The notes under the pieces were generated by a model that did no database searches, was not told the DNA's origin, and saw only the letters and a list, made by a program, of their open reading frames with translations. 64,000 bases of DNA from Bin87 sp965203855 (GTDB lineage Bacteria; Chloroflexota; Dehalococcoidia; Lucifugimonadales; UBA3495): positions 372,001 to 436,000 of the forward strand of contig CBDBDN010000008.1 in NCBI GenBank assembly GCA_965203855.1, read 5' to 3'. Position numbers and translations under genes: made by a program. The first letter of the stretch is position 1. Every line of letters begins with the position of its first letter. This document shows positions 34,836 through 42,358 of this stretch, piece by piece.

Positions 34836-35657
34836 ATGTCCGGTATCTGGCCCGATAACATTCACTGCGTTGCCCTCATCACTTTTGATGTGGACGGCGT
34901 TTCCTCCTGGCTGCGGCGCAACGCCGATTTTGCCAACTACCCCAGCCTGCTTTCGATGGCGGAGTATGGCCCCAGCGTAGCCACGCCCCGCATCCTGGAC
35001 TTGCTGGACGCGCAGGGCATCCCCGCCAGCTTTTATATCCCCGGCCAGGTTGCCGAAACCCATCCCGACCTGGTGCGGGACATTGCCGGCCGAGGCCACG
35101 AAGTCGCCCATCACGGCTATCTCCACGAACCGCCGGCCACGATGACGCCGGCCGAGGAGGAGGAGGTCATCGTCAAGAGTATCGGCATCCTGGGGGATTT
35201 GACCGGCAGCGCGCCGGTGGGCTACCGCTCGCCGTCGTGGGAGCTGTCGCCGGTGTCGCTGGACTTGCTGACCAAGCACAATTTCCAATACGACAGCAGC
35301 CTGATGGGGGATGACGCCCCCTATTATGTGTCCGGTGGCGACCCGCCCCGGCGCCTGGTAGAGCTGCCCATCCACTGGCTGCTGGACGATGCGCCGCACT
35401 TCGTCTATGCGCCGTCCGCCAACCGGATGGGGCCGATGCGTAACCCCGATGAAGTGTATGACAGCTGGGCCGCCGAGTTTCGCGGCATTTACCGCTACGG
35501 ACGCTGTTTCAACCTGACCATGCATCCGCAATACATCGGGCGCCCGGGCCGCCTGCTGATGCTGGAACGGCTGATTGAATATATCAAAACATTCCCCAAT
35601 GTCTGCTTTATGCGGGCCGTAGATGTTGCCGAAATGTGGCAGCAGCAACACCCGTAA
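34836..35657 (+). CDS. Polysaccharide deacetylase family protein
   Basis: A 273-residue NodB-fold deacetylase. Metal and catalytic motifs are LITFDVDG (base Asp), GHEVAHHGYLHE (two His ligands) and GYRSPSWELS. The C-terminal His motif is NLTMHPQYIGR. CGGAGG precedes ATG 34836. The family removes acetyl groups from peptidoglycan or chitin-like sugars, or acts on small ring amides (allantoinase/PuuE-like branch); the lack of a signal peptide and the MHPQ..GRPGR motif favour the second, cytoplasmic branch. Its position right before nitrile-hydratase-like genes would also fit amide or ring-opening chemistry. Confidence 0.85.
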   Translation: MSGIWPDNIHCVALITFDVDGVSSWLRRNADFANYPSLLSMAEYGPSVATPRILDLLDAQGIPASFYIPGQVAETHPDLVRDIAGRGHEVAHHGYLHEPPATMTPAEEEEVIVKSIGILGDLTGSAPVGYRSPSWELSPVSLDLLTKHNFQYDSSLMGDDAPYYVSGGDPPRRLVELPIHWLLDDAPHFVYAPSANRMGPMRNPDEVYDSWAAEFRGIYRYGRCFNLTMHPQYIGRPGRLLMLERLIEYIKTFPNVCFMRAVDVAEMWQQQHP

Positions 35658-35696
35658 TATCCGAGAGTGTCCAAGAGTATTCGAGAGGTGAACGCT

Positions 35697-36011
35697 ATGT
35701 CCGCAGCAGCAGTACACGACCGGGGCGGCCGGCCCGACGATATGCACACCCCCATCGACCGCGCCGAGCACGAATACAGCGACTGGGAACGGCGGGTGGA
35801 CGCCGTGCATCAGGTATTGGGCGCCCAAGGCATCCGCACCACCGACGAGATGCGCCGGGCGATTGAAAGCCTGCCGCCGGCGCAGTACGAAACGCTGTCC
35901 TACTACGAAAAATGGACGGCGGCACTGGAAATCCTGCTCATCGAAAAAGGCATCCTGACGGCAGCAGAGATTGACGCAAGGGCGGCGGAACTGCGGGGGC
36001 GGGGGCTTTGA
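35697..36011 (+). CDS. Nitrile hydratase / thiocyanate hydrolase beta-like subunit (N-terminal half)
   Basis: A 104-residue protein matching the N-terminal half of nitrile hydratase beta: RAEHEYSDWERRVDAVHQVL, IRTTDEMRRAIESLPPAQYE, LSYYEKWTAALEILLIEKGI, then LTAAEIDARAAEL. In thiocyanate hydrolase the beta chain is split into two genes as here, and the metal-binding chain comes third; the order in this window (35697, 38595, 39910) is the same. It may alternatively be a cobalt activator, since activators share this fold. AGAGGTG precedes the ATG. A diverged copy of its 3' end lies at 36930-37119, beyond an inserted gene pair. Confidence 0.8.
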   Translation: MSAAAVHDRGGRPDDMHTPIDRAEHEYSDWERRVDAVHQVLGAQGIRTTDEMRRAIESLPPAQYETLSYYEKWTAALEILLIEKGILTAAEIDARAAELRGRGL

Positions 36012-36093
36012 TCTAATCAGCCTGCTACCGCAAGACTGGAGATTATCCGATGGTCAATATCGCTTTTGCCGTTGCGGCTGCCCGATACGGACC

Positions 36094-36453
36094 TCAGGCA
36101 GCCAGCGCGCCAAAGGCTTCGTCCAGCAGCAGCGCCGCTTCGCTGCGACTGGTAGCCAGTTGTACCGCGGTTAGGTTGCTGTTGTAAAAGTGCTTGTGCA
36201 GCTCATTGGCGGACCCCCACCGCGCAATCCGAATTGCCACTTCGACCGGGCGATTGGGACGCCCCGGGATATATCCCTTTTCCAGCGAGCGGTTGCCGTC
36301 GGCGCCGCCGTAGCGCGCTTTTAGCGCCCGGGAGGCGTACCGCAAAGCACCCCAGACGCCTTCGCTGGCGTACTGATGCTCGCCCCGGGCGAACAGCCAA
36401 TCGGAGCGCGCCCGCAGCGATTGGGCGAGCGCATAGAAATCTTGCCAGTTCAC
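36094..36453 (-). CDS. HEPN/PaREP1-like protein, second of a coupled pair
   Basis: A 119-residue helical protein from a GTG start that overlaps the stop of the upstream gene (GTGA). SEGVWGALRYASRALKARYG corresponds to the WGA..ka helix of PaREP1 proteins and SANELHKHFYNSNLTAVQLA to the LHxNFYExxL helix. No RxxxxH motif. With its partner it lies between two copies of the 3' end of the nitrile-hydratase beta-like gene, on the opposite strand to that operon, so it arrived by insertion. A two-component toxin-antitoxin or regulatory unit is possible but not shown. Confidence 0.6.
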   Translation of the reverse strand: MNWQDFYALAQSLRARSDWLFARGEHQYASEGVWGALRYASRALKARYGGADGNRSLEKGYIPGRPNRPVEVAIRIARWGSANELHKHFYNSNLTAVQLATSRSEAALLLDEAFGALAA

Positions 36454-36839
36454 GGCGCCACCTCAATCAGATCCAGGATATGGCTGATGAACTTGGCGGC
36501 AATCGGGGCGGCATAGCTGGGGTCATCGCCGGGCATCACGCCGATTTCGGCGTTGCTCAGGAAAGAGTCACACAGCAACATCATTGGCAGGTAGTAGCGG
36601 TCGCTGCCGTTCCGGGCGTCCAGCATTTTGGCGAACCCGATGCGCTGGTCGGGGTCATCAATAGGGTAATCGTACTGGCGGGCCAGCGGGCGCAACGCCG
36701 CCTCCGCCGCCTCCCAGACCAGCTTGGAGCCCAGCTCCGGCCGGTGGTTGTCAAAGGCATCCCAAGCCGCGCTGAGGCGCTTTTCGGCGACGGCGCGGGC
36801 GCTATGCGGCAAAGTTGGCGTTGGTGTTGCGGTTGCCAT
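36450..36839 (-). CDS. HEPN-like protein, first of a coupled pair
   Basis: A 129-residue helical protein with the layout of HEPN-superfamily proteins: AEKRLSAAWDAFDNHRPELG, then SKLVWEAAEAALRPLARQYD, then YYLPMMLLCDSFLSNAEIGV. It resembles the neighbouring gene and the PaREP1-like genes at 3350 and 5913 in overall helix pattern more than in exact residues. Its stop overlaps the GTG of the next gene. The pair occupies an insertion flanked by 190-bp direct repeats. Function unknown. Confidence 0.55.
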   Translation of the reverse strand: MATATPTPTLPHSARAVAEKRLSAAWDAFDNHRPELGSKLVWEAAEAALRPLARQYDYPIDDPDQRIGFAKMLDARNGSDRYYLPMMLLCDSFLSNAEIGVMPGDDPSYAAPIAAKFISHILDLIEVAP

Positions 36840-36929
36840 TGGATACGCTCCTGCTGGGTTGATTGCGGGGCTGTGCTATTGGTGATGGTATTATATCCAA
36901 CGGCGGCGGGCGGCGGCAAACTCCGCGTC

Positions 36930-37119
36930 ATTGAAAGCCTGCCGCCGGCGCAGTACGAAACGCTGTCCTACTACGAAAAATGGACGGCGGCGCTGGAAAT
37001 CCTACTGATTGAAAAGGGCATCCTGACGACGGCGGAGATTGACGCGCGGGCGGCGGAGCTGCGGGGCGGGGGTTGTGATAGAATCGGCCGGCTACCACAG
37101 GCTGGAGGTTATCCGATGG
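36930..37119 (+). pseudogene. Second copy of the 3' end of the beta-like subunit gene
   Basis: This stretch repeats 35862-36053, that is, the last 50 codons of the beta-like gene plus 40 bases beyond. It encodes SLPPAQYETLSYYEKWTAAL and EILLIEKGILTTAEIDARAA with no start codon of its own. Most base differences between the copies are at third codon positions (for example CTGCTCATCGAAAAA against CTACTGATTGAAAAG), which suggests that this copy came from a separately evolving homolog rather than from a recent local duplication. Confidence 0.8.
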
Positions 37120-37156
37120 GTTGGCGGGCTACCGCTATACGCAGCCCGGAGGCATT

Positions 37157-37264
37157 ATGAATATCCCAACTCCGCTGATCCACTACTCTGACAATCCACT
37201 GGTTGAACCGCAGCCCCGGTGTACATGGGAGACCGCTTGCACTGCGGGAACAGGGATTGTATAA
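37157..37264 (+). CDS. Very short open frame, possibly a truncated gene start
   Basis: A 35-codon frame, MNIPTPLIHYSDNPLVEPQP and on to GTGIV, follows GGAGG by a good spacing. It reads like the N-terminus of a longer protein cut short. It lies between the repeated beta-gene end and the next inserted gene. Family not recognised. Confidence 0.35.
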   Translation: MNIPTPLIHYSDNPLVEPQPRCTWETACTAGTGIV

Positions 37265-37328
37265 TCGGGGCGGCTTGGTAGTTAGCGGAGGCTCAATCTA
37301 ACCCCGTAGTTAGTGTGAAGGGGGGCAT

Positions 37329-38540
37329 ATGCCTTACGACATCGATGGTATGCGAGCAGCATTGCAGGAGCAAATTTCTCCCCGTTTCTTTGACGAAATT
37401 GCAGGAATGTCTATTGCTGACTCATTTAGTTCGATGTGTGAGTCCGACGACCTGCTGTCGGAACGTTCCCCATCTATTTGCCTGATACCCCGTAACGATG
37501 GAAACGGGCGCGCGATAGTGGACTGCGAACGTGATACCGCCAGTAGCCATTCAATCCAAGAGAAAGTCCTACGGCGGATAGCGACCAACATCGGCGGGCC
37601 AAAGGTTTTCGACTTTATGGATATAAACACGCTCAAAAGAATAGCCCGTGAATGCCAAGGCCCTGATGGGGAAATGTGGCACAGAAATCCCTGGGACATA
37701 GAACGCCTACCTCCCACGTTGGTAAGCACCAAGCAGGCGTCCGCCAGACATTTCGCTTGCAATAAATGCGACGTAGCACTTTTAAGCCAATTGAAGGTGC
37801 TGGTATTGCGTGGCCTGAATTGCCCGCCTGCGTCGCCGTGGATGACATTAACCTCGAACAAGACCAAAGCCATTTCCCGCATCAGCTGTTCTTGCTGGCA
37901 TACAGGTGCTTGCTCCAACGCATAAGCCAGATCAGAGGGTTATTAGCTTCCAGCGGCTATGTTGTCAGTGATCGGCAAATCAGCGACGGTTACCGGAGGA
38001 TTCTTGATGAGCGGCAACATCGGTATCAGCAAATCCTAGACAGGTTGAAATCTTTGAAATCCAAATACGACCGCAGGCTTACTTGCATCGCAGCCTTGCC
38101 GATGATACATTGGGTCGTGTCTGTCGAACCCGCATTTCCTATCGCCTCAACATCATTTACGCCGGTCACGGTCAATGGTCGTCACATAGCGACTACCGTA
38201 TATCCCGAACCACTGGAACGCCCCGATCGCCATATTGAGTGGCGGCGTTGGATGATTCTGTCGGTAGAATCGGGCCACAAGCGGCAGTTAGACCTCGCCA
38301 TTGTTGACAAAGTGAATAAGACTCAGCAAACCTTTCGTGGCATTCAAAATTCCGTTGAATGGACGATAGATTACCTGGCCGGCGATAGGGAAGTTGAGCA
38401 CGTACGCGAGGCCGGAATCTTACGATCGGTTCTGCGAGCAACATCCCATTGCATCGAACCGCATTGAGCAACGCGTTGCAAACGACATTGTGCTTGAGTA
38501 CTACGAGCGATATATCGGGACGCCTTTGTTCATTGATTAA
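37329..38540 (+). pseudogene. Unrecognised accessory gene with two frameshifts
   Basis: Three consecutive stretches read as one protein of about 400 residues: 37329 to about 37770 (to QASARHFACNKCD), then a shifted frame (STFKPIEGAGIAWPELPACV, HFPHQLFLLAYRCLLQR) to about 38400, then the first frame again (YDRFCEQHPIASNRIEQRVA, VLEYYERYIGTPLFID) to the stop at 38538-38540. The pattern 'HFaCnkHD..tF.PIE ... QLFLLAYR' occurs in an uncharacterised family that I recall near mobile or defence genes. Base composition is clearly less GC-rich than its neighbours, as expected for transferred DNA. Two compensating shifts suggest either real decay or base-calling errors. Confidence 0.6.
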
Positions 38541-38594
38541 TGGCTACTCTCAACCGCAACAGGCATACCGACATCTGCTTAATTGGTGCGTATC

Positions 38595-38894
38595 ATGTCC
38601 TTTATAGCCGAACCCGTCCGCTACGCCAACGGCGCCCGCGTCCGCATCCGCGTTGATGCGCCGGCGCATCACTGCCGCACGCCCGCCTACATCCAGGGGC
38701 GGCGCGGCGTGGTGGATGCGTTGTGCGGCGTCTATCCCAACCCGGAGTCGCTGGCGCACGGCGGCGATGGGCGGCCCGCCCAGCCGCTGTACCGCATCCG
38801 CCTGCGCCAAACCGACCTCTGGCCCGACTACGCCGGCCACCCCGCCGACACGCTGCTGGTGGATGTGTACCAGCACTGGCTGCAACCGGCGTGA
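38595..38894 (+). CDS. Nitrile hydratase / thiocyanate hydrolase beta-like subunit (C-terminal SH3-like half)
   Basis: A 99-residue protein equal to the C-terminal SH3-like barrel of nitrile hydratase beta (alpha chain of thiocyanate hydrolase): GARVRIRVDAPAHHCRTPAY, IQGRRGVVDALCGVYPNPE, then PLYRIRLRQTDLWPDYAG and LLVDVYQHWLQPA. The usual 'GkVG.V.....HvFPD' and 'Y.V.F....LWG' pattern of the barrel is recognisable. It is separated from the N-terminal half by 2.6 kb of inserted DNA and from the metal-binding subunit by another 1 kb insert; its last nine codons recur, slightly changed, at 39868-39893. Confidence 0.8.
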   Translation: MSFIAEPVRYANGARVRIRVDAPAHHCRTPAYIQGRRGVVDALCGVYPNPESLAHGGDGRPAQPLYRIRLRQTDLWPDYAGHPADTLLVDVYQHWLQPA

Positions 38895-38930
38895 TGCCGC
38901 CGGCAATGCGGTTTGTCGGGGATGTATGCG

Positions 38931-39797
38931 CTAGCTGGCCGCATCCTGCGCCTTATTGCGCCAATCGTGGCCGAATTGAAACCGCTCCGTCTTACCCGCC
39001 GGATCTTGGATCCTGATGATATTGGGGTTGCTTGTGCCGACGTTTTCGACCACATACAGCCAGTAATCTTGCCCGCGCAGTTGCGCTTCCTCGAACTCTC
39101 GGCGCGTGAGCGCTACCGAACGGTCAGACGGCCCGCTGATTGCCTTGACTTCGCACCAAGCAATGATGACGCCATTTTTTCCGACTTGGTACAAGTCAAA
39201 CCCCGGATTGTTGGTTCGGGTAGTCCGCCATTTCATTTTTGGTTCGGTCTTTCGGATATGTTTGATCGCAGCCGCCTCGACGTCCATCCGCTCTTGATAC
39301 GCTGTCGGCAAGCAATCAATGACATTGGCTCCGCCCGAGATCGACCTTGACAGGATTTCCTCGAGGCGGGCTGGGGTTATGTCGGGAAACTTTTGCAACA
39401 CCCACACTTTGGTCTCCATGCCGGTTTCACGGGCCAATTCGTCGACAGCCTGCCGTTTTTCCTCGGACTTGCGCGCGGACTTCATCCGCGCCCGGTCCCG
39501 CTTTTTACCCGGCTCCAATTCCTGTACGCGGGCCGTCCCTTTGTTGGTTAGCCGCCATTCCTTCCCCTGCTTGACGACAAGTTCCCTCCCCTTAAGATCG
39601 GTCCAATACCATCCGATGCTGATTTTGGCGTCAATATCCCGTTCCGGGAATTTCAGCAGCAGCAACTTCTTTTTGAGCTCGTCGTTAATGGCGCGGATCT
39701 TGCCTTTGCCACCCAGATCATGGATAGTCAATAGCCGCCAGTCCTGGAGCTCCGTTTTTTTGCAGTAGGTTCGGCATTGTGGGTCTCCGGCGCGCAT
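38931..39797 (-). CDS. DUF3883 (NOV C-terminal) nuclease-like protein
   Basis: A 288-residue protein on the opposite strand to the surrounding operon. Its C-terminal 90 residues match DUF3883: NNPGFDLYQVGKNGVIIAWC with EVKAISG, then ALTRREFEEAQLRGQDYWLY and VVENVGT. This domain has a PD-(D/E)XK-like arrangement (GFD ... EVK) and is common in restriction and defence proteins. The N-terminal half is lysine-rich and includes a winged-helix-like stretch (KQGKEWRLTNKGTARVQEL). Base composition is lower in GC than its neighbours. It sits in the second insertion of the nitrile-hydratase-like operon. Confidence 0.75.
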   Translation of the reverse strand: MRAGDPQCRTYCKKTELQDWRLLTIHDLGGKGKIRAINDELKKKLLLLKFPERDIDAKISIGWYWTDLKGRELVVKQGKEWRLTNKGTARVQELEPGKKRDRARMKSARKSEEKRQAVDELARETGMETKVWVLQKFPDITPARLEEILSRSISGGANVIDCLPTAYQERMDVEAAAIKHIRKTEPKMKWRTTRTNNPGFDLYQVGKNGVIIAWCEVKAISGPSDRSVALTRREFEEAQLRGQDYWLYVVENVGTSNPNIIRIQDPAGKTERFQFGHDWRNKAQDAAS

Positions 39798-39861
39798 TTC
39801 GTCCGCAGATGCCGCTATAATAGCAGAACTTCAGCATAATGCGTTACTGCCCGGACTAGTA

Positions 39862-39894
39862 AGCGTGTACCAGCGCTGGCTGCAACCCACCTGA
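39862..39894 (+). repeat. Repeated 3' end of the beta-like SH3 subunit gene
   Basis: GTGTACCAGCGCTGGCTGCA followed by ACCCACCTGA repeats the end of the gene at 38595 (GTGTACCAGCACTGGCTGCA ACCGGCGTGA), encoding VYQRWLQPT instead of VYQHWLQPA. It lies on the far side of the inserted DUF3883 gene, directly before the metal-binding subunit gene. Confidence 0.8.
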
Positions 39895-39909
39895 TTGGAG
39901 CATCCTGAT

Positions 39910-40539
39910 ATGACCACGACCGCCGCAACAGTATCTCACGTTGACGACCACATCCACGACCAACCATTGAGCGACATCGCCCTCCGTTCCATCGCCATCG
40001 AATCGCTGCTGTCGGAAAAGGGGTTGCTTACCGCCGACGCGGTGCAGCGGCAGGTTGACTTGATGGACGCCCGCACGCCGGCCGACGGGGCGCGTGTCGT
40101 GGCCCGCGCCTGGACGGATGCGGCGTTTAAGGCGCGTCTACTGGCCGACCCGCGCGCCGCTTTGTCCGAAATGGGATTCAATTTGCCCGATGAAACGCCG
40201 CATCTGGCCGTCGTAGAGAACACGGCCGCCGCGCATCATCTGGTGGTTTGTACCCTGTGTTCCTGCTATCCGCGGATGCTGCTGGGGCGTCCGCCCGACT
40301 GGTACAAGAGCCTGGCCTACCGCGCCCGCGCCGTCCGCGACCCGCGCGGCGTGATGGCCGAGTTCGGCGCCGCGCCGCCGCCCGCTGCGGAGGTAATCGT
40401 CCTGGACAGCACTGCCGACCTGCGCTATCTGGTGCTGCCGCGCCGTCCCGCCGGCACGGAGGGGATGGGCGAGGCCGAGCTGGCCGCCCTGGTAACGCGC
40501 GACAGTATGATTGGCGTAACCGACGCGCTGACGCCCTAA
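39910..40539 (+). CDS. Cobalt-type nitrile hydratase alpha / thiocyanate hydrolase gamma-like subunit
   Basis: A 209-residue metal-binding subunit. The claw-setting motif is VVCTLCSCYPRMLLGRPPDW (Cys114, Cys117, Cys119), with Thr between the first two cysteines as in the cobalt type. RARVVARAWTDAAFK-type residues (here DGARVVARAWTDAAFKARLL) and RAVRDPRGVMAEFG are also family hallmarks. The reaction is hydration of a nitrile to an amide, or hydrolysis of thiocyanate; the three-gene split favours the latter type by analogy but does not prove it. The two middle cysteines would be oxidised after translation. No cobalt activator gene is recognisable nearby unless 35697 serves that role. Confidence 0.9.
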   Translation: MTTTAATVSHVDDHIHDQPLSDIALRSIAIESLLSEKGLLTADAVQRQVDLMDARTPADGARVVARAWTDAAFKARLLADPRAALSEMGFNLPDETPHLAVVENTAAAHHLVVCTLCSCYPRMLLGRPPDWYKSLAYRARAVRDPRGVMAEFGAAPPPAAEVIVLDSTADLRYLVLPRRPAGTEGMGEAELAALVTRDSMIGVTDALTP

Positions 40540-40584
40540 ATCACACCGCCATTCCAGCCCCCAACCGTCATTCCAGTCTCAACT

Positions 40585-40676
40585 GTCATTCCGGCGAAAG
40601 CCGGAATCTGGGGGCGTAATCCGTTACTACGGTAGCTAAACCGGCAACCATAGATTCCGGCTTTCGCCGGAATGAC
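40585..40676 (+). repeat. 92-bp palindrome-ended element, copy A
   Basis: Both ends are hairpins (GTCATTCCGGCGAAAGCCGG at the left, CCGGCTTTCGCCGGAATGAC at the right) in inverted orientation. The interior includes GGCGTAATCCGTTACTACGG and GGCAACCATAGA. Degenerate GTCATTCCAG units lie on its left side. It separates the nitrile-hydratase-like operon from the convergent rpiB gene. Confidence 0.8.
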
Positions 40677-40717
40677 GGGTAGCAGGATTCGGAATGACGG
40701 TTAGGGAGACCGGCGGC

Positions 40718-41146
40718 CTATTCGTCAATCTGAATGATACGGCGCAGATGCCGGCCGCCCTCAAATTCGGTGGTCAGCCAGACATCTACAATGGCGCAGG
40801 CGTCATCCCAGGATACCAGCCGCTGCCCCATCGCCAGCACATTGGAATCGTTGTGCTGCCGGGCGTAGCGGGCGGCATCGGTGTTCCAGCACAGCGTACA
40901 GCGCACACCGGCTATCCGGTTGGCGACGATGGCCTCGCCGTTGCCGGAGCCGCCCAGCACGACGCCCCGGTCGGCATCGCCCCGCGCTACGGCCTCCGCT
41001 ACCGGACGGATCCAGGTCGGATAGTCGGTAGTTTCGTCCGAATAGGCCCCATAGTCAACGGCGTCGTGGCCCAAGTAGGCCAGCAGCGCCAGCAGGCGGC
41101 CCTTGTACTCAAACCCGGCATGGTCGGAACCGACGGCAATTCGCAT
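40718..41146 (-). CDS. rpiB: Ribose-5-phosphate isomerase B (actinobacterial-like type)
   Basis: Interconverts ribose 5-phosphate and ribulose 5-phosphate. MRIAVGSDHAGFEYKGRLL opens the protein and GVVLGGSGNGEAIVANRIAG forms the active-site loop. In the E. coli enzyme the base is a Cys in CGTGIG; here that position is Gly and a Glu follows (GSGNGE), which is the arrangement of the mycobacterial type that uses Glu as base. RPVAEAVARGDADRG and ARYARQHNDSNVLAMGQR are also typical. The ATG at 41146 starts the domain; total 142 residues. Confidence 0.92.
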   Translation of the reverse strand: MRIAVGSDHAGFEYKGRLLALLAYLGHDAVDYGAYSDETTDYPTWIRPVAEAVARGDADRGVVLGGSGNGEAIVANRIAGVRCTLCWNTDAARYARQHNDSNVLAMGQRLVSWDDACAIVDVWLTTEFEGGRHLRRIIQIDE

Positions 41147-41311
41147 AACCTCTGTCTCCGTCCTCCGTTTGAACGACAGCATAACACTGTTGGCCGCCGC
41201 TGTCATCGCCGCCGTCGGGCGTCAAGTTAGCAATCCCAAGCCGGCGGCAGTCGTGCGCTGCCGTCGCTCCGGCGTGATAAAGGCCAGTTCACCGGAGCGG
41301 CGCCGCCAGCA

Positions 41312-42328
41312 TCACGCGTACATTACCTGCATCGCTTGGCGCACATCGGCTATGGTTGCGCGGGCGATTTCCTGCTCCCGCTTGGTGCCGGCCAGCAGCG
41401 CATCGCGCACAAAGTCGGGATGCTGTTCGTACCAGGCCCGCTTTTCCCGAATCGGCTCCAGAAAGCGGTTGATGGCAGCGGTAAGGCGCTCTTTGACTTC
41501 CTGGTCGCTGACGCCGCCGGCCGCATAGCGTTCCTTGAGCTCGGCCACTTCGGCAATGTCATCATTAAAGGCGTCGTGATACAGGAAAGCCGGATTGTTC
41601 TCTACGATGCCGGGGTCGGTAGGCCGCATACGGGGGTTCTGCCCGGTGATGTCGGTAACCATGCGACGCACCCGCTTTTCTACTGTATCCGGGTCGTCGG
41701 CCAAATAGACGGCGTTGTTGAGGCTTTTGCTCATCTTGGCGCGCCCGTCGGTGCCCACCAGCCGGGGGACGCGGCCCACCCGCGCCTGCGGCAGCGGAAA
41801 CACTTCGCCATACACCCGATTGAACCGGCGCGCAATGTTGCGGGTATACTCAATATGCGCTACCTGATCCTCGCCCACCGGCACCAGGTGCGCTTTGGGC
41901 AGCAGTATGTCGGCCACCTGGCTCAGCGGATAGTTGAAAAAGCCCAGGGTTACCGACTGCTTTTCCGCTTCCAGCTGGCCGATTTCGGCGCGCAGCGTCG
42001 GGTTTTTCTGATGCTGGTTCAACGGCGTGAGCATACTCAAAAACATCGTCAGCTCGGCGTGTTCGGGAACATAGCTCTGGATGACGAAAGACGACCGTTC
42101 CGGGTCAATGCCCACGGCCAGCCAGTCGGTAGCCACTTCCAGAACCGACCGCCGTATCAGCCCAATATCGTCCAGATGATCGCCCATCGCCTGGTAGTCG
42201 GCAATGAGAAAAAAGCAATCGTATTCGTGCTGCAACTGAATCCAGTTCTCCAGGGCGCCCAGATAATGCCCCAGATGCAGTTGTCCGGTGGGTCGCATCC
42301 CAGTGAGGATGCGCTGCTGTTCTGCCAT
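41312..42328 (-). CDS. trpS: Tryptophanyl-tRNA synthetase (bacterial type)
   Basis: Charges tRNA-Trp. The 338 residues are standard. The class I motifs are GMRPTGQLHLGHYLGALENW and GRAKMSKSLNNAVYLADDPD. VPVGEDQVAHIEYTRNIARR is the typical helix following the tryptophan pocket. It begins 30 bases after the TrpRS-like fusion gene and is almost certainly cotranscribed with it, so the cell makes a normal TrpRS together with the unusual paralog. Confidence 0.96.
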   Translation of the reverse strand: MAEQQRILTGMRPTGQLHLGHYLGALENWIQLQHEYDCFFLIADYQAMGDHLDDIGLIRRSVLEVATDWLAVGIDPERSSFVIQSYVPEHAELTMFLSMLTPLNQHQKNPTLRAEIGQLEAEKQSVTLGFFNYPLSQVADILLPKAHLVPVGEDQVAHIEYTRNIARRFNRVYGEVFPLPQARVGRVPRLVGTDGRAKMSKSLNNAVYLADDPDTVEKRVRRMVTDITGQNPRMRPTDPGIVENNPAFLYHDAFNDDIAEVAELKERYAAGGVSDQEVKERLTAAINRFLEPIREKRAWYEQHPDFVRDALLAGTKREQEIARATIADVRQAMQVMYA

Positions 42329-42358
42329 AACGATTTGTCTCCCGAAAACGAAATCCGG

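Noticed and set aside
35862..39894. Integrase- or transposase-driven island in the nitrile-hydratase-like operon
   Set aside because: No integrase, recombinase, transposase or tRNA attachment site is visible in or near the inserted DNA, and the flanking repeats are gene ends of different length (about 190 and 30 bases), unlike target-site duplications.
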